DNA from: CAVPWP01 sp963709395
Lineage (GTDB): Bacteria > Pseudomonadota > Alphaproteobacteria > Rhodobacterales > Rhodobacteraceae
Length of the DNA: 64,000 bases
Direction: 5' to 3'
Assembly (NCBI GenBank): GCA_963709395.1
Contig: CAVPWP010000020.1
Coordinates: 62,001-126,000 of the forward strand
Shown: piece after piece, positions 53,263 to 61,903 of the stretch
How positions within the stretch are numbered: position 1 is the first letter of the stretch
Layout of the letters: the number at the start of each line of letters is the position of its first letter
Made by a program: the position numbers and the translations under genes
The notes under the pieces: generated by a model
Told to the model about the DNA's origin: nothing
Seen by the model: only the letters and a program-made list of their open reading frames with translations
Databases searched by the model: none

Positions 53263-53319
53263 GCGCCAAGTACCTCGGGGTGAATGCGCGCCAGGCGCGC
53301 AGAGGGGCAGCGCCCCTCA
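53263..53319. repeat. Rhodobacteraceae-type intergenic hairpin element, copy 2, likely bidirectional terminator
   Basis: GCCAAGTACCTCGGGGTG is followed by an inverted repeat (GCGCGCCAGGCGCGC) and GAGGGGC-AGC-GCCCCTC (53302-53318). It shares the plan of the element at 51774. It sits between the convergent lpdA and GntR genes and can terminate both. Confidence 0.5.
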
Positions 53320-53967
53320 CCCCGTGAGCATCCGCAACCCTTGGGTCACATCCGTTCGGACCGCCAGCCGCAATCCGGGTTCGTCGCCCGCGCGCAGCGC
53401 CGCGATGATCGCGCGGTGGTGGATCGGCGCTTCGGTCCGCTTCAGCCGCGAGTAGAGGCTGCGCATCGTCGGTCCGAGCTGCAGCCAGACGGTTTCGGTC
53501 GTGGCCAGCATCGCCGGGGCCTGTGCGCGCAGGTAGAGCGTGCGGTGGAATTCGAGATTGGTGCGGATGTAGCCCACCACATCGCCCTTCGCGATGACCT
53601 CGCTGATCGCCATGTTGATCGTCTGAAGCCGTTCGATCAGCGCCATGTGGGCGCGCGGCAGGGCGCGGCTTGCAAGCTCGGTCTCGATCAGCGCGCGCAG
53701 GGCGGCCAGCTCCTCGATCCGTTCGTTGGCCAGTTCGGGCGTCGCCACCCGGCCCGACGCGCTCATGCTCAGCGCGCCCTCGGCCACCAGCCGCCGCACG
53801 GCTTCGCGCGCCGGCGTCATGGAAACCCCGTAGGTGCGGCCGATGCCCCGCAGCGTCATCGCCTCGCCCGGGGCCATCTCGCCATGCATGATCCGGGACC
53901 GGATCGCGCGGTACACGCGATCATGGGCAAGGCTCTGGGCGTCGGGTGGACGGCTTTGCGACAGCAT
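53317..53967 (-). CDS. GntR family (FadR/FCD type) transcriptional regulator
   Basis: A 216-residue regulator. The winged helix is about residues 15-75 (HDRVYRAIRSRIMHGEM, GIGRTYGVSMTPAREAVRRL). The FCD effector domain follows (about 85-210), with metal/ligand His in EFHRTLYLRA and HHRAIIAALRAG. FCD domains bind small carboxylates or acyl-CoA. The gene lies next to lpdA at the end of the odh cluster, and a GTGATCAC palindrome (53976-53983) is only 9 bp before its start codon. This suggests autoregulation and, from the same motif upstream of sdhC and sucC, control of the TCA genes. The link is inference. Confidence 0.9.
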   Translation of the reverse strand: MLSQSRPPDAQSLAHDRVYRAIRSRIMHGEMAPGEAMTLRGIGRTYGVSMTPAREAVRRLVAEGALSMSASGRVATPELANERIEELAALRALIETELASRALPRAHMALIERLQTINMAISEVIAKGDVVGYIRTNLEFHRTLYLRAQAPAMLATTETVWLQLGPTMRSLYSRLKRTEAPIHHRAIIAALRAGDEPGLRLAVRTDVTQGLRMLTG

Positions 53968-53973
53968 GGATAA

Positions 53974-53985
53974 ACGTGATCACAA
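53974..53985. promoter_or_regulatory. single GTGATCAC operator in front of the GntR/FCD gene
   Basis: The 8-bp palindrome GTGATCAC (53976-53983) within ACGTGATCACAA matches the core of both double sites at 38020 and 43479. Located immediately upstream of the regulator's start codon, where binding would block transcription or translation start. Confidence 0.5.
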
Positions 53986-53998
53986 GCCTTGCCGTCGG

Positions 53999-54685
53999 TC
54001 AATCGGTGAAAACGAACCGATGCAGCGCGCCGCCCTGGGTTCTCAGCCAACGCCTGTGGCGGGCATGCTCGGGACAAAGCCCGGCGACGATCTTCCAGAA
54101 GGCGGGGGAATGGTCCATGCGGGCAAGATGCGCGACCTCGTGTGCTGCGACATAGTCAAGCACAGCTTCTGGCGCCATAACCAACCGCCAGGAATACATC
54201 AGCACCCCCTCCGAACTGCAGGACCCCCAGCGCGAGCGGGTATCGCGCAACCGGAGTGCTGAGTAGGACAGCCCAAGCGTGGCCGCATGGCGGTCCGATG
54301 CGGCGGCCAGCCTGTCGCGGGCAAGCGCCTTTAGAAAGGCCGCCGCCGCAGGGCCTGCACGCCCGGGCGGCACATGCAGAAGCTCGCCGTCGCGGCGGGC
54401 GGCGCGCCCCGGCTCTTCGGAAAGCACAAGCGTTCCACCCAGAACGGGCAGCGACGTGCCCGGACCGACCCGCTCGGTGCCCGACACCTCGGACAGGGCC
54501 GAGCGCAGCCAGCCTTCGCGCGTACGGGCGAACTCCATCGCCTTCGTTTCCGAGACATGCGCGGGCAAGGTCAGCGTTACCCGCCCGTCCAGTCGCGACA
54601 CGCGCAGGACGATCCGGCGCGCACGGGCGGACCGTCTGAGAATCAATTCGATCGGAGGGTTGCCAGAGAGGATCGACTGCCCCAT
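53999..54685 (-). CDS. YgjP/SprT-like zinc metallopeptidase (DUF45)
   Basis: A 228-residue protein of the YgjP family (M48-like, DUF45). The zinc motif is AHEVAHLARMDHS (H-E-x-x-H, about residues 175-187) with the conserved downstream HSPAFW. DTRSRWGSCSSEG near 147 is the other hallmark. The N-terminal domain (ELILRRSARARRIVLRV) is usual. The biological substrate is not known. The ATG at 54685 is chosen because the 66 residues upstream have no family character. Confidence 0.9.
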   Translation of the reverse strand: MGQSILSGNPPIELILRRSARARRIVLRVSRLDGRVTLTLPAHVSETKAMEFARTREGWLRSALSEVSGTERVGPGTSLPVLGGTLVLSEEPGRAARRDGELLHVPPGRAGPAAAAFLKALARDRLAAASDRHAATLGLSYSALRLRDTRSRWGSCSSEGVLMYSWRLVMAPEAVLDYVAAHEVAHLARMDHSPAFWKIVAGLCPEHARHRRWLRTQGGALHRFVFTD

Positions 54686-54897
54686 ATACGCCGCCTGCCC
54701 GGTTGTGGTTACAGCCGCAAATCTAGGGTGGAACGGCGGGATTTGACAGGCCGAAACCCGGCGCTCGCGACAGTCCTCAGCGCAGGGCGGTGGAAGCGCA
54801 AATCCGGGGCGTCTCGAAACCCTTTGACAGGCCTTGGGGCTTGTGGCAGGTCGCGCCGGATCAGTTAGACATGAGTCAGACATCGAAAGGGATGCGC

Positions 54898-55227
54898 ATG
54901 CCCAAAGAGGAATGGGGCACCAAGCGACTTTGCCCGACCACCGGGCGTCGGTTCTACGACCTCGGCAAGACGCCGATCGTCAGCCCATACACCGGCGAGG
55001 TCGTCACCCTCGATACCGGGCGGACAAGCCGGGTCGCGGTGGCCGAGAAGATCGCCAAGCCCGCGAAGCCCAAGGTTGCCGAGGACTCGGACGAAATCGT
55101 GCTCGAGGACGAAGAGGATACGACGGACGTCGATCTCGGGGATGACGTGCTCGACGACGACGATGACGACGACGACGTTTCGCTCGACGATCTTGCCGAC
55201 GTGGCGGCGGACGACGACGACACCTGA
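54898..55227 (+). CDS. TIGR02300 family (FYDLN acid) protein
   Basis: A 109-residue protein. The N-terminal part MPKEEWGTKRLCPTTGRRFY-DLGK holds a treble-clef-like start with the FYDLN-type motif that names the family. The C-terminal half is almost all Asp/Glu (a run of eight Asp near 95). The family is restricted mostly to Alphaproteobacteria, and its function is unknown. Start codons at 54871, 54892 and 54898 are possible. The last has AAAGGGA at the right distance and matches relatives. Confidence 0.9.
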   Translation: MPKEEWGTKRLCPTTGRRFYDLGKTPIVSPYTGEVVTLDTGRTSRVAVAEKIAKPAKPKVAEDSDEIVLEDEEDTTDVDLGDDVLDDDDDDDDVSLDDLADVAADDDDT

Positions 55228-55322
55228 GGCGAAAACCACCGATTTTTCCCTTGCAGTGCGCGGGTCCCTGACCTAAAGCACCACCCACGGCGCGGCGGCC
55301 CTTGGCCGCCCGCACCCGGATC

Positions 55323-55398
<76 letters not shown>

Positions 55399-55498
55399 AA
55401 CTTCAAGCTTCGAGAAGAAGATCAGCAACTTGCTGATTTACAATGGTGTTTTTCATGGGGTGTCACGCTGAGGTGTTACAGTCAGGACCCTCGAGAAG

Positions 55499-55620
55499 AT
55501 GCCCGGACACACTCGTCTGTATCGTCGCGGTGCAGTGTACTACCACCGCGCAGCCGTCCCCCAAGACATCGCTGAAACCTATGGGAAGCGGGAAGAGACC
55601 TTCTCGGTGAAGATCATCCG
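55499..55620 (+). pseudogene. 5' remnant of a tyrosine-type phage/island integrase
   Basis: From ATG 55499 the frame gives MPGHTRLYRRGAVYYHRAAV-PQDIAETYGKREETFSVKI, the typical N-terminal (DUF6538-like) domain of integrases found in Rhodobacterales islands. After about 40 residues the similarity ends and the frame runs into unrelated sequence up to 55741. The core-binding and catalytic domains (R...HxxR...Y) are absent. Its place 100 bp after tRNA-Ala fits a deleted genomic island. A toxin or regulator is an unlikely alternative. Confidence 0.7.
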
Positions 55621-55737
55621 CACCACCATGCATCGTCGCAATCATCCGCGTCGCGTTGACAACCGCCCGACTTGCGCTGGAACTGACGCCCCCGAAGTGA
55701 TCAACTGGCGCATCGGCACAACTTCGGCAGGGACATC

Positions 55738-56715
55738 GTGAACGCCAACTTCGAACTCGCGGTCCGAACCGCCCGGGATGGACTCGACCAGCTCGAAGCA
55801 GCCCTGCCCGGGCTGTCGGAGGAACTGGACCGGGCGCTGGAGCTGATCGTCGGTCTCAAGGGCCGGCTGATCGTGACGGGTCTTGGGAAGTCGGGCCACA
55901 TCGCGGCCAAGCTGGCCGCGACCTTCGCGTCGACGGGGACCCCCGCCTATTTCGTCCACCCGTCCGAGGCGAGCCACGGCGATCTGGGCATGATCCGCAA
56001 TGAAGACGCGGTGCTGATGCTCAGCTGGTCGGGCGGCACGCGCGAGCTTTTCGACATCGCCGACTACACGCGGCGCTTCAACATCCCGCTTGTGATCATC
56101 ACCAGCAACCCCGAGGGCAAGCTGACCCGCGCCGCCGACATCCGCCTTGTGCTGCCCAAGGCGCGCGAGGCGTGCCCTCACAACCTTGCACCCACTACGT
56201 CGACACTGATGCAGATGGCGCTTGGCGATGCGCTTGCCATATCTGCGCTGCGCGAGAAGGGGTTCACCGAAACCTCCTTCCACCAGTTCCATCCCGGGGG
56301 GCGTCTTGGGGCCTCCCTGACGTCGCTTGGCCAGATCGCAGTCTCAGGGGACGGAATCCCCCTGGTCGAGGAACACACCCCCATCATCGGGCTGATCGGC
56401 GAACTCACCGCGAAGAGCCTTGGCATTGTCGGGGTGCGCGGCGCCGACGGGCGTCTTTTCGGGGTCGTCACCGACGGGGACGTGCGTCGCTTTCTCGGAC
56501 GGAATTCCGACATGTCGATTGGCGAGGCGATGAACACGACGACCGCCGCCGACCTGATGACCCGGGATTTCGTCTGGTTCGGTCCCGACACACTGGCGGC
56601 CGAAGCCCTGCATGTCATGCAGACGCGCAAGATTTCGGGGGCCTTCGTGCTGGCGGACGGCAAGCCGGTGGGCTGCATCACCATGCTTCAGCTTCTGGGC
56701 CTGGGGGTGGCCTGA
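55738..56715 (+). CDS. kdsD: arabinose-5-phosphate isomerase KdsD (KpsF/GutQ family)
   Basis: A 325-residue enzyme converting ribulose-5-phosphate to arabinose-5-phosphate, the first step to Kdo of lipopolysaccharide. The SIS domain (about 40-175) has VTGLGKSGHIAAKLAATFAS, then HPSEASHGDLGMI with the catalytic His, and SWSGGTREL. Two CBS domains (about 205-325) follow. GTG start with CAGGGA upstream. The kdsA and kdsB genes that follow run in the opposite direction. Confidence 0.94.
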   Translation: MNANFELAVRTARDGLDQLEAALPGLSEELDRALELIVGLKGRLIVTGLGKSGHIAAKLAATFASTGTPAYFVHPSEASHGDLGMIRNEDAVLMLSWSGGTRELFDIADYTRRFNIPLVIITSNPEGKLTRAADIRLVLPKAREACPHNLAPTTSTLMQMALGDALAISALREKGFTETSFHQFHPGGRLGASLTSLGQIAVSGDGIPLVEEHTPIIGLIGELTAKSLGIVGVRGADGRLFGVVTDGDVRRFLGRNSDMSIGEAMNTTTAADLMTRDFVWFGPDTLAAEALHVMQTRKISGAFVLADGKPVGCITMLQLLGLGVA

Positions 56716-56747
56716 CCCTCGGCTGCGTCGCCGCGCCGGTCACCCGA

Positions 56748-57572
56748 TTAGCGCGCGCCCTTCCGTAGCCGGTCGAAAGCGGCAAGCTCACTGACCAGCG
56801 CGGACATGTCGGCAAGCGGCACCATGTTCGGCCCGTCGCTGGGCGACCGCGCCGGGTCTTCGTGGGTCTCGATGAAGACCGCAGCGCACCCCACGGCGAC
56901 GGCCGCACGGGCCAGCGGCGGCACGAACTCGGCCTGCCCGCCGGAGGACGTGCCCAGGCCCCCGGGAAGTTGCACGGAATGGGTCGCATCGAAGATCACC
57001 GGATACCCGGTCTGCGCCATGATCGGCAGGCTGCGCATGTCGGAGACCAGCATGTTGTAACCGAACGAGGCGCCGCGCTCGGTCAGAAGGATGCGCCGGT
57101 TGCCGGTGCTTTCGATCTTGGCAACGACATTGGCCATGTCCCAGGGCGCCAGGAACTGCCCCTTCTTCACGTTGATGGCGCGCCCTGTCTCGCCCGCGGC
57201 CAGAAGAAGATCGGTCTGCCGGCACAGGAACGCGGGGATCTGAAGGATGTCGACATGTGCGGCCACGACCGCGCAGTCCTGCGGCAGGTGCACATCCGTC
57301 AGGACAGGGCAGCCCACCGCCTCGCGCACCGCACTCAGGATCGCCAGCCCCTCGTCCCGGCCCGGCCCGCGCCGCCCCCCAAGGCTCGACCGGTTCGCCT
57401 TGTCGTAACTGGCCTTGAACACATAGCCGACGCCGGCCTCGCGGCAGATCTCCGACAGGCGCTGCGCGATTCCGATCGAATGCGCCTCGTCCTCGATCTG
57501 GCAGGGGCCGGAAATCAGGACGAGCCCAAGATCGTTCCCGAACCGTACGTCCCCGACTTCGACCTCGGTCAT
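56748..57572 (-). CDS. kdsA: 3-deoxy-8-phosphooctulonate synthase
   Basis: A 274-residue aldolase joining phosphoenolpyruvate and arabinose-5-phosphate to give Kdo-8-phosphate. LVLISGPCQIEDEAHSIGIA near residue 17, FKASYDKANRSSLGGRRGPG near 51, TDVHLPQDC near 93, QIPAFLCRQTDLLLAAGETG near 112 and FDATHSVQLPGG near 197 are diagnostic. The last shows His and Asn/metal-site context. Cys in SGPC fits the metal-dependent class. It overlaps the kdsB stop by 4 bp, so they form one operon. Confidence 0.96.
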   Translation of the reverse strand: MTEVEVGDVRFGNDLGLVLISGPCQIEDEAHSIGIAQRLSEICREAGVGYVFKASYDKANRSSLGGRRGPGRDEGLAILSAVREAVGCPVLTDVHLPQDCAVVAAHVDILQIPAFLCRQTDLLLAAGETGRAINVKKGQFLAPWDMANVVAKIESTGNRRILLTERGASFGYNMLVSDMRSLPIMAQTGYPVIFDATHSVQLPGGLGTSSGGQAEFVPPLARAAVAVGCAAVFIETHEDPARSPSDGPNMVPLADMSALVSELAAFDRLRKGAR

Positions 57573-58373
57573 TCCAGGCCCTCCCGCCGCATGATCTCTT
57601 CGATGATCGCGATGTCCGAGGGGTTGTTCAACTCCCAGAACTCCCGGCCGCGCGCGTCCACCTCGACGCAATGCACGTCGATGTCGTTCTCGATGAAGCG
57701 AAGCTGTTCGAGCCCTTCGAGCCTCTCGTAGGGACCCTGCTCGAGCTCCATGTAGCTGCGCAGCGCGGCCGAACGGTAGGCATAGATGCCGACGTGGTGG
57801 AACACGGGGCTCGGGGCGTCGGGGGCGACCGTCTCTCCCACGAAGGGGATCGGCTCCTTCGAGAAGTAGAGCGCGCGTCCGGTTCTGGTGAAGGCCGCCG
57901 TGGTTCCGCCGACGCGCCCCGCCTTGCGGTCCTGGCGCAGTTTTTCAAGGTGGGCGCCGTTTGCCCGGATGACAGGCGTTGCGACCTCGACCTCGGGCCG
58001 GGTCGCCATCACTTCGATCAGCGCCTCGATGTACCATTGCGGCGTCAGCGGAGCGTCGCCCTGCACGTTGATGACCACCGCCTCGTCATGGCCAAGCACC
58101 TCGAGCGCCTCGGCGCAGCGTTCCGTTCCGTTCCGGCACTCGGACGAGGTCATGACCACATCCGCACCGACCGCCTTCGCCGCTTCGGCGATCCGGTCGT
58201 CGTCGGTGGTCACATAGACTCGCGTCGACCCCGCCTGCGGCTGCCGCGGCCTCATACGTCCGCTCGATCAGCGACCGCGAGACGCCCGTCGCCCCGGTGA
58301 TCTGCGCAAGTGGCTTTCCGGGATACCGCGAAGAGGCATAGCGCGCCGGAATGAAGATGAGCGTTGGACCCAT
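57569..58373 (-). CDS. kdsB: 3-deoxy-manno-octulosonate cytidylyltransferase (frameshifted)
   Basis: CMP-Kdo synthetase, which activates Kdo for lipopolysaccharide. The N-terminal frame gives MGPTLIFIPARYASSRYPGK-PLAQITG, the nucleotide-binding start. The second frame gives VYVTTDDDRIAEAAK, MTSSECRNGTERCAEAL, VVINVQGDAPL and LEQLRFIENDID, all KdsB motifs. The break is at the CCCC run 58229-58232 (GGGG on the coding strand). With one base removed the product has 267 residues, the family length. The enzyme is normally essential for outer membrane assembly, so an insertion error is the likely cause. It is followed by kdsA with overlap. Confidence 0.9.
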
Positions 58374-58866
58374 GAGGGTTTCCTTCCCCGGCAGATGAGG
58401 GTGCCGTGCAAGTTGGATACCGGGCGCGAGCGCGGGTTTCCAGAGCCTCTGCGCACAACCGCTTGGTGCGCCTTCACCGAACTCGCATCCGGTGTCAGGG
58501 CGATTCCTCCCAAACCCGGCAAGGCGGGTGATCTCCGAGCGCAGCATGCCTTTCTGCGACGCAGCAAATCCATCAGACACGTCCGGAATGCGATACTGGG
58601 GACCGAACAGGCCTTCGCCTTAATTCGTCGCACTTGGGATCTTGCCCGCCTCTGCCGCCCCGGGCGGACAAAATCACCCTTTTCGATATCCTCGAAGAAA
58701 TATACTTGCCTTTTTGCCCCCTCCGACAAAACATCACTTCAAACCCCCGGCGATATTCGGTATACCTTCGTGCACCGAAAAATTCTGCGGCGCAGCAAAA
58801 ATGATCTGGATCAATGCGCCGCGACGACACGACTGCCAGATCGCCGGGATCGGAGGAGGACCAAGA
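58374..58866. other. 493-bp region between kdsB and acsA
   Basis: No coding frame with family features is seen. The region is divergent and must hold promoters for both operons. The part next to acsA is AT-richer and carries an FNR-like site at 58801. A GCCCGCC...GGGCGG stretch near 58650 may be a hairpin. Confidence 0.45.
58801..58814. promoter_or_regulatory. FNR/FnrL-like site upstream of acsA
   Basis: ATGATCTGGATCAA matches the FNR consensus TTGAT-N4-ATCAA at 9 of 10 fixed positions. It lies 53 bp before the acsA start codon. In Rhodobacter FnrL uses this consensus to control genes by oxygen. Confidence 0.45.
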
Positions 58867-60825
58867 ATGCTCGACACAGACCAGAAGACCTATGCACCCT
58901 CGCCGGAGTTCGTGGCAAAGGCCCATGTCGACGCCGAAGGCTATGCCGCGATGTATGCCGAAAGCGTGTCGGACCCCGAGGGCTTCTGGCGCCGTGAAGC
59001 CGCACGGGTGGACTGGATGAAGCCCTTCACGGTCGTAAAGGACACCTCCTTCACCCCCGGCGACATACGGGTCCACTGGTTCGCGGACGGTCAGCTTAAC
59101 ATCGCGGCCAACTGCGTCGACCGGCATCTTGCAACCCGCGCCGACCAGACCGCCATCATCTGGGAACCCGATGATCCCAAGGACGCGGCCAAGCACATCA
59201 GCTACCGCGACCTGCACACCGCGGTCTGCAAGTTCGCGAACATCCTCGAACAGCTCGGCGTCCGCAAGGGCGACCGCGTGATCATCTACCTGCCGATGAT
59301 CCCCGAAGCCGCCTACGCCATGCTGGCCTGTGCGCGGATCGGTGCAATCCATTCCGTGGTCTTCGCCGGCTTTTCCCCCGACGCGCTGGCGCAGCGGATC
59401 AACGGCTGCGACGCCAAGGTCGTGATCACCGCCGACCACGCCCCCCGGGGCGGCCGCGCCACGCCGCTGAAGTCGAACACCGACCAGGCGCTTCTGGCCT
59501 GCAAGGACACCGTCAAGTGCCTGATGGTCCGCCGCACCGGCGGGCAGACGACCTGGATCGAGGGGCGCGACTACGACTACAACGAGATGGCGCTCGAAGC
59601 CGACACCGTTTCGGCCCCGGTCGCAGTCGGCGCGGACGATCCGCTCTTCATTCTCTATACCTCCGGCTCGACCGGCCAGCCCAAGGGCGTGGTGCACACC
59701 TCGGGCGGCTATCTCGTCTATGCCGCGATGACGCACCAGTTGACCTTCGATTACCACGACGGCGACGTCTTCTGGTGTACGGCCGACGTCGGCTGGGTCA
59801 CCGGCCACAGCTACATCATCTACGGCCCCCTCGCCAACGGCGCCACCACGCTGATGTTCGAGGGCGTGCCGACATGGCCCGACGCGGGCCGCTTCTGGGA
59901 AGTCTGCGCCAAGCACAAGGTCAACCAGTTCTACACCGCGCCCACCGCGATCCGCGCGCTGATGGCGCACGGCCCCGAACCGGTGGAAAAGCATGATCTG
60001 TCGTCGCTCAAGCTTCTGGGCACCGTTGGCGAGCCGATCAATCCCGAGGCTTGGACCTGGTACAACGAACACGTCGGCAAGGGCGCGCTGCCCATCGTGG
60101 ACACATGGTGGCAGACCGAGACCGGCGGCCACCTGCTGACCCCGCTGCCCGGCGCGATCAAGACCAAGCCCGGTTCGGCCACCTTGCCTTTCTTCGGCGT
60201 GCAGCCCGTCATTCTCGACCCCCAGTCGGGCGAGGAGATCACCACCACCGCGGCCGAGGGCGTGCTGTGCATCAAGGACAGCTGGCCGGGTCAGATGAGC
60301 ACCGTCTGGGGCGATCACGAACGGTTCGAGAAGACCTATTTCTCGGACTACAAGGGCTACTACTTCTCGGGTGACGGCTGCCGGCGCGATGCCGATGGCT
60401 ATTACTGGATCACCGGCCGCGTGGACGACGTGATCAACGTCTCGGGCCACCGCATGGGCACCGCCGAGGTCGAAAGCGCCCTTGTCGCCCACGCCAAGGT
60501 GGCCGAAGCGGCCGTGGTGGGCTACCCCCACGCGATCAAGGGACAGGGCATCTATTGCTACGTCACGCTGATGAACGGCATCGAACCCACCGAGGAGTTG
60601 CGCAAGGAATTGCGCACCTGGGTGCGTACCGAAATCGGACCGATCGCCGCGCCCGACCTCATCCAGTGGGCCCCCGGGCTTCCGAAGACCCGGTCGGGCA
60701 AGATCATGCGCCGTATCCTGCGCAAGATCGCCGAGAACGACTACGGCGCTCTTGGCGACACGTCGACGCTGGCCGATCCGGGCGTCGTCGACGACCTTGT
60801 TGCGAACCGCATGAACAAGGGCTGA
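58867..60825 (+). CDS. acsA: acetate--CoA ligase (acetyl-CoA synthetase)
   Basis: A 652-residue AMP-forming ligase that activates acetate through acetyl-AMP. VVFAGFSPDALAQRI near residue 168, the P-loop-like YTSGSTGQPKGVVHTSGG near 263 and TWWQTETGGHLL near 415 are present. SGDGCRRDADGYYWITGRVD near 503 and the C-terminal catalytic Lys in PKTRSGKIMRRILRKIA near 610 follow. GGAGGAGGA lies about 7 bp before the ATG. It feeds the ethylmalonyl-CoA pathway. adk follows after 4 bp, so the two may be co-transcribed. Confidence 0.97.
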   Translation: MLDTDQKTYAPSPEFVAKAHVDAEGYAAMYAESVSDPEGFWRREAARVDWMKPFTVVKDTSFTPGDIRVHWFADGQLNIAANCVDRHLATRADQTAIIWEPDDPKDAAKHISYRDLHTAVCKFANILEQLGVRKGDRVIIYLPMIPEAAYAMLACARIGAIHSVVFAGFSPDALAQRINGCDAKVVITADHAPRGGRATPLKSNTDQALLACKDTVKCLMVRRTGGQTTWIEGRDYDYNEMALEADTVSAPVAVGADDPLFILYTSGSTGQPKGVVHTSGGYLVYAAMTHQLTFDYHDGDVFWCTADVGWVTGHSYIIYGPLANGATTLMFEGVPTWPDAGRFWEVCAKHKVNQFYTAPTAIRALMAHGPEPVEKHDLSSLKLLGTVGEPINPEAWTWYNEHVGKGALPIVDTWWQTETGGHLLTPLPGAIKTKPGSATLPFFGVQPVILDPQSGEEITTTAAEGVLCIKDSWPGQMSTVWGDHERFEKTYFSDYKGYYFSGDGCRRDADGYYWITGRVDDVINVSGHRMGTAEVESALVAHAKVAEAAVVGYPHAIKGQGIYCYVTLMNGIEPTEELRKELRTWVRTEIGPIAAPDLIQWAPGLPKTRSGKIMRRILRKIAENDYGALGDTSTLADPGVVDDLVANRMNKG

Positions 60826-60829
60826 CCGG

Positions 60830-61519
60830 ATGGATGGAACGACCCGCGCTGGGGGCGGGCCCGTCCTGATCCTTCTCGGGCCACCCGGCGCGGGAAAGGG
60901 AACGCAGGCCCGGCGCCTACAGGATCAATTCGGCTTCGTGCAACTGTCCACGGGCGATCTGCTGCGGTCGGCGGTCGCGGCGGGCACCGATGCCGGTCTG
61001 AAGGCGAAGGCCACGATGGAAGCCGGGGCACTTGTACCGGACGAAATCGTGCTTGCTGCCCTTGCCGACCGGCTGGTGGGGCCGGATCTCGGGCGGGGCG
61101 TCATCCTTGACGGCTTTCCCCGCACAAGCGCGCAGGCGCGTGCGCTCGATGCCCTGCTTGAGACGCGGGGCCAGCGGATCGCAGGCGTCGTCCTTCTGAA
61201 GGTCGACGATGCCGCGATGGTTGAACGGATCGCCGGCCGCTACACTTGCGGGTCCTGCGGCGAAGGATATCATGACCGTCTGAAGCGTCCGCAGAGGGCC
61301 GATGTCTGCGACATCTGCGGCGGTGCCGACTTCAATCGCAGATCGGATGATCGCGCGGAGCTTGTCACAAGGCGCCTGTCCGCGTATCACTCTGAAACCG
61401 CTCCGCTAATCGGGTACTACGAGGCGAGGGGTATGCTGCGTACGGTCGATGCGATGAACGACATCGACGAGGTCGCACTCGCTTTGGGACGGATCGTGGA
61501 AGACACGGTTGCCGCCTGA
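60830..61519 (+). CDS. adk: adenylate kinase, long form with Cys-type LID
   Basis: A 229-residue NMP kinase interconverting ATP + AMP and 2 ADP. P-loop LLGPPGAGKGTQARRL near residue 13. NMP-binding LSTGDLLRSAV near 38. DGFPRTSAQARAL near 90. The LID has four Cys (CGSC and CDIC) expected to bind zinc. Position next to acsA is meaningful, because acetate activation produces AMP that Adk recycles. Rhodobacteria usually carry another adk in the ribosomal operon, so this is probably a second copy. Confidence 0.92.
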   Translation: MDGTTRAGGGPVLILLGPPGAGKGTQARRLQDQFGFVQLSTGDLLRSAVAAGTDAGLKAKATMEAGALVPDEIVLAALADRLVGPDLGRGVILDGFPRTSAQARALDALLETRGQRIAGVVLLKVDDAAMVERIAGRYTCGSCGEGYHDRLKRPQRADVCDICGGADFNRRSDDRAELVTRRLSAYHSETAPLIGYYEARGMLRTVDAMNDIDEVALALGRIVEDTVAA

Positions 61520-61605
61520 AGCAGGACGGATGGCTGGCCGCAAGGCCGGTCGAATGGGAAGCCAACTGAGGAGAAGCCGCCAAGGCGGCGCAAGGGACGG
61601 AGATA

Positions 61606-61887
61606 ATGGCAGAAAAATCCACACACTCGGCCAATTCGGGCGATAGAAACGCCTACTGGTCGGCAAACTTGCGTATCATCACGATCTCTCTCGTGATCTG
61701 GTTCATCGCGTCCTTCGGGTTCGGCATCCTGCTGCGTCCGATGCTTTCGGGAATAGCCGTCGGGGGCACCGACCTCGGCTTCTGGTTCGCGCAACAAGGC
61801 TCGATCCTCGTCTTCCTCGTTCTGATCTTCTTTTATGCCTGGCGCATGAACAAGATCGACCAGGAATTCGGCGTCGACGAAGAATAA
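61606..61887 (+). CDS. DUF4212 domain small subunit of a sodium/substrate symporter
   Basis: A 93-residue protein with two hydrophobic segments (about 25-43 and 62-82). The RNAYWSANLRIITISLVIWF opening and the FYAWRMNKIDQEFGVDEE end are typical of DUF4212, the small partner of a class of sodium:solute symporters. It lies 16 bp before the symporter gene and is expected to form a complex with it. Confidence 0.93.
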   Translation: MAEKSTHSANSGDRNAYWSANLRIITISLVIWFIASFGFGILLRPMLSGIAVGGTDLGFWFAQQGSILVFLVLIFFYAWRMNKIDQEFGVDEE

Positions 61888-61903
61888 TCCAGCGGGGGAT
61901 TCC

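Noticed and set aside
58268..58729. 153-residue minus-strand frame over the kdsB start
   Set aside because: It covers kdsB in another frame and then non-coding sequence. It has no family features.
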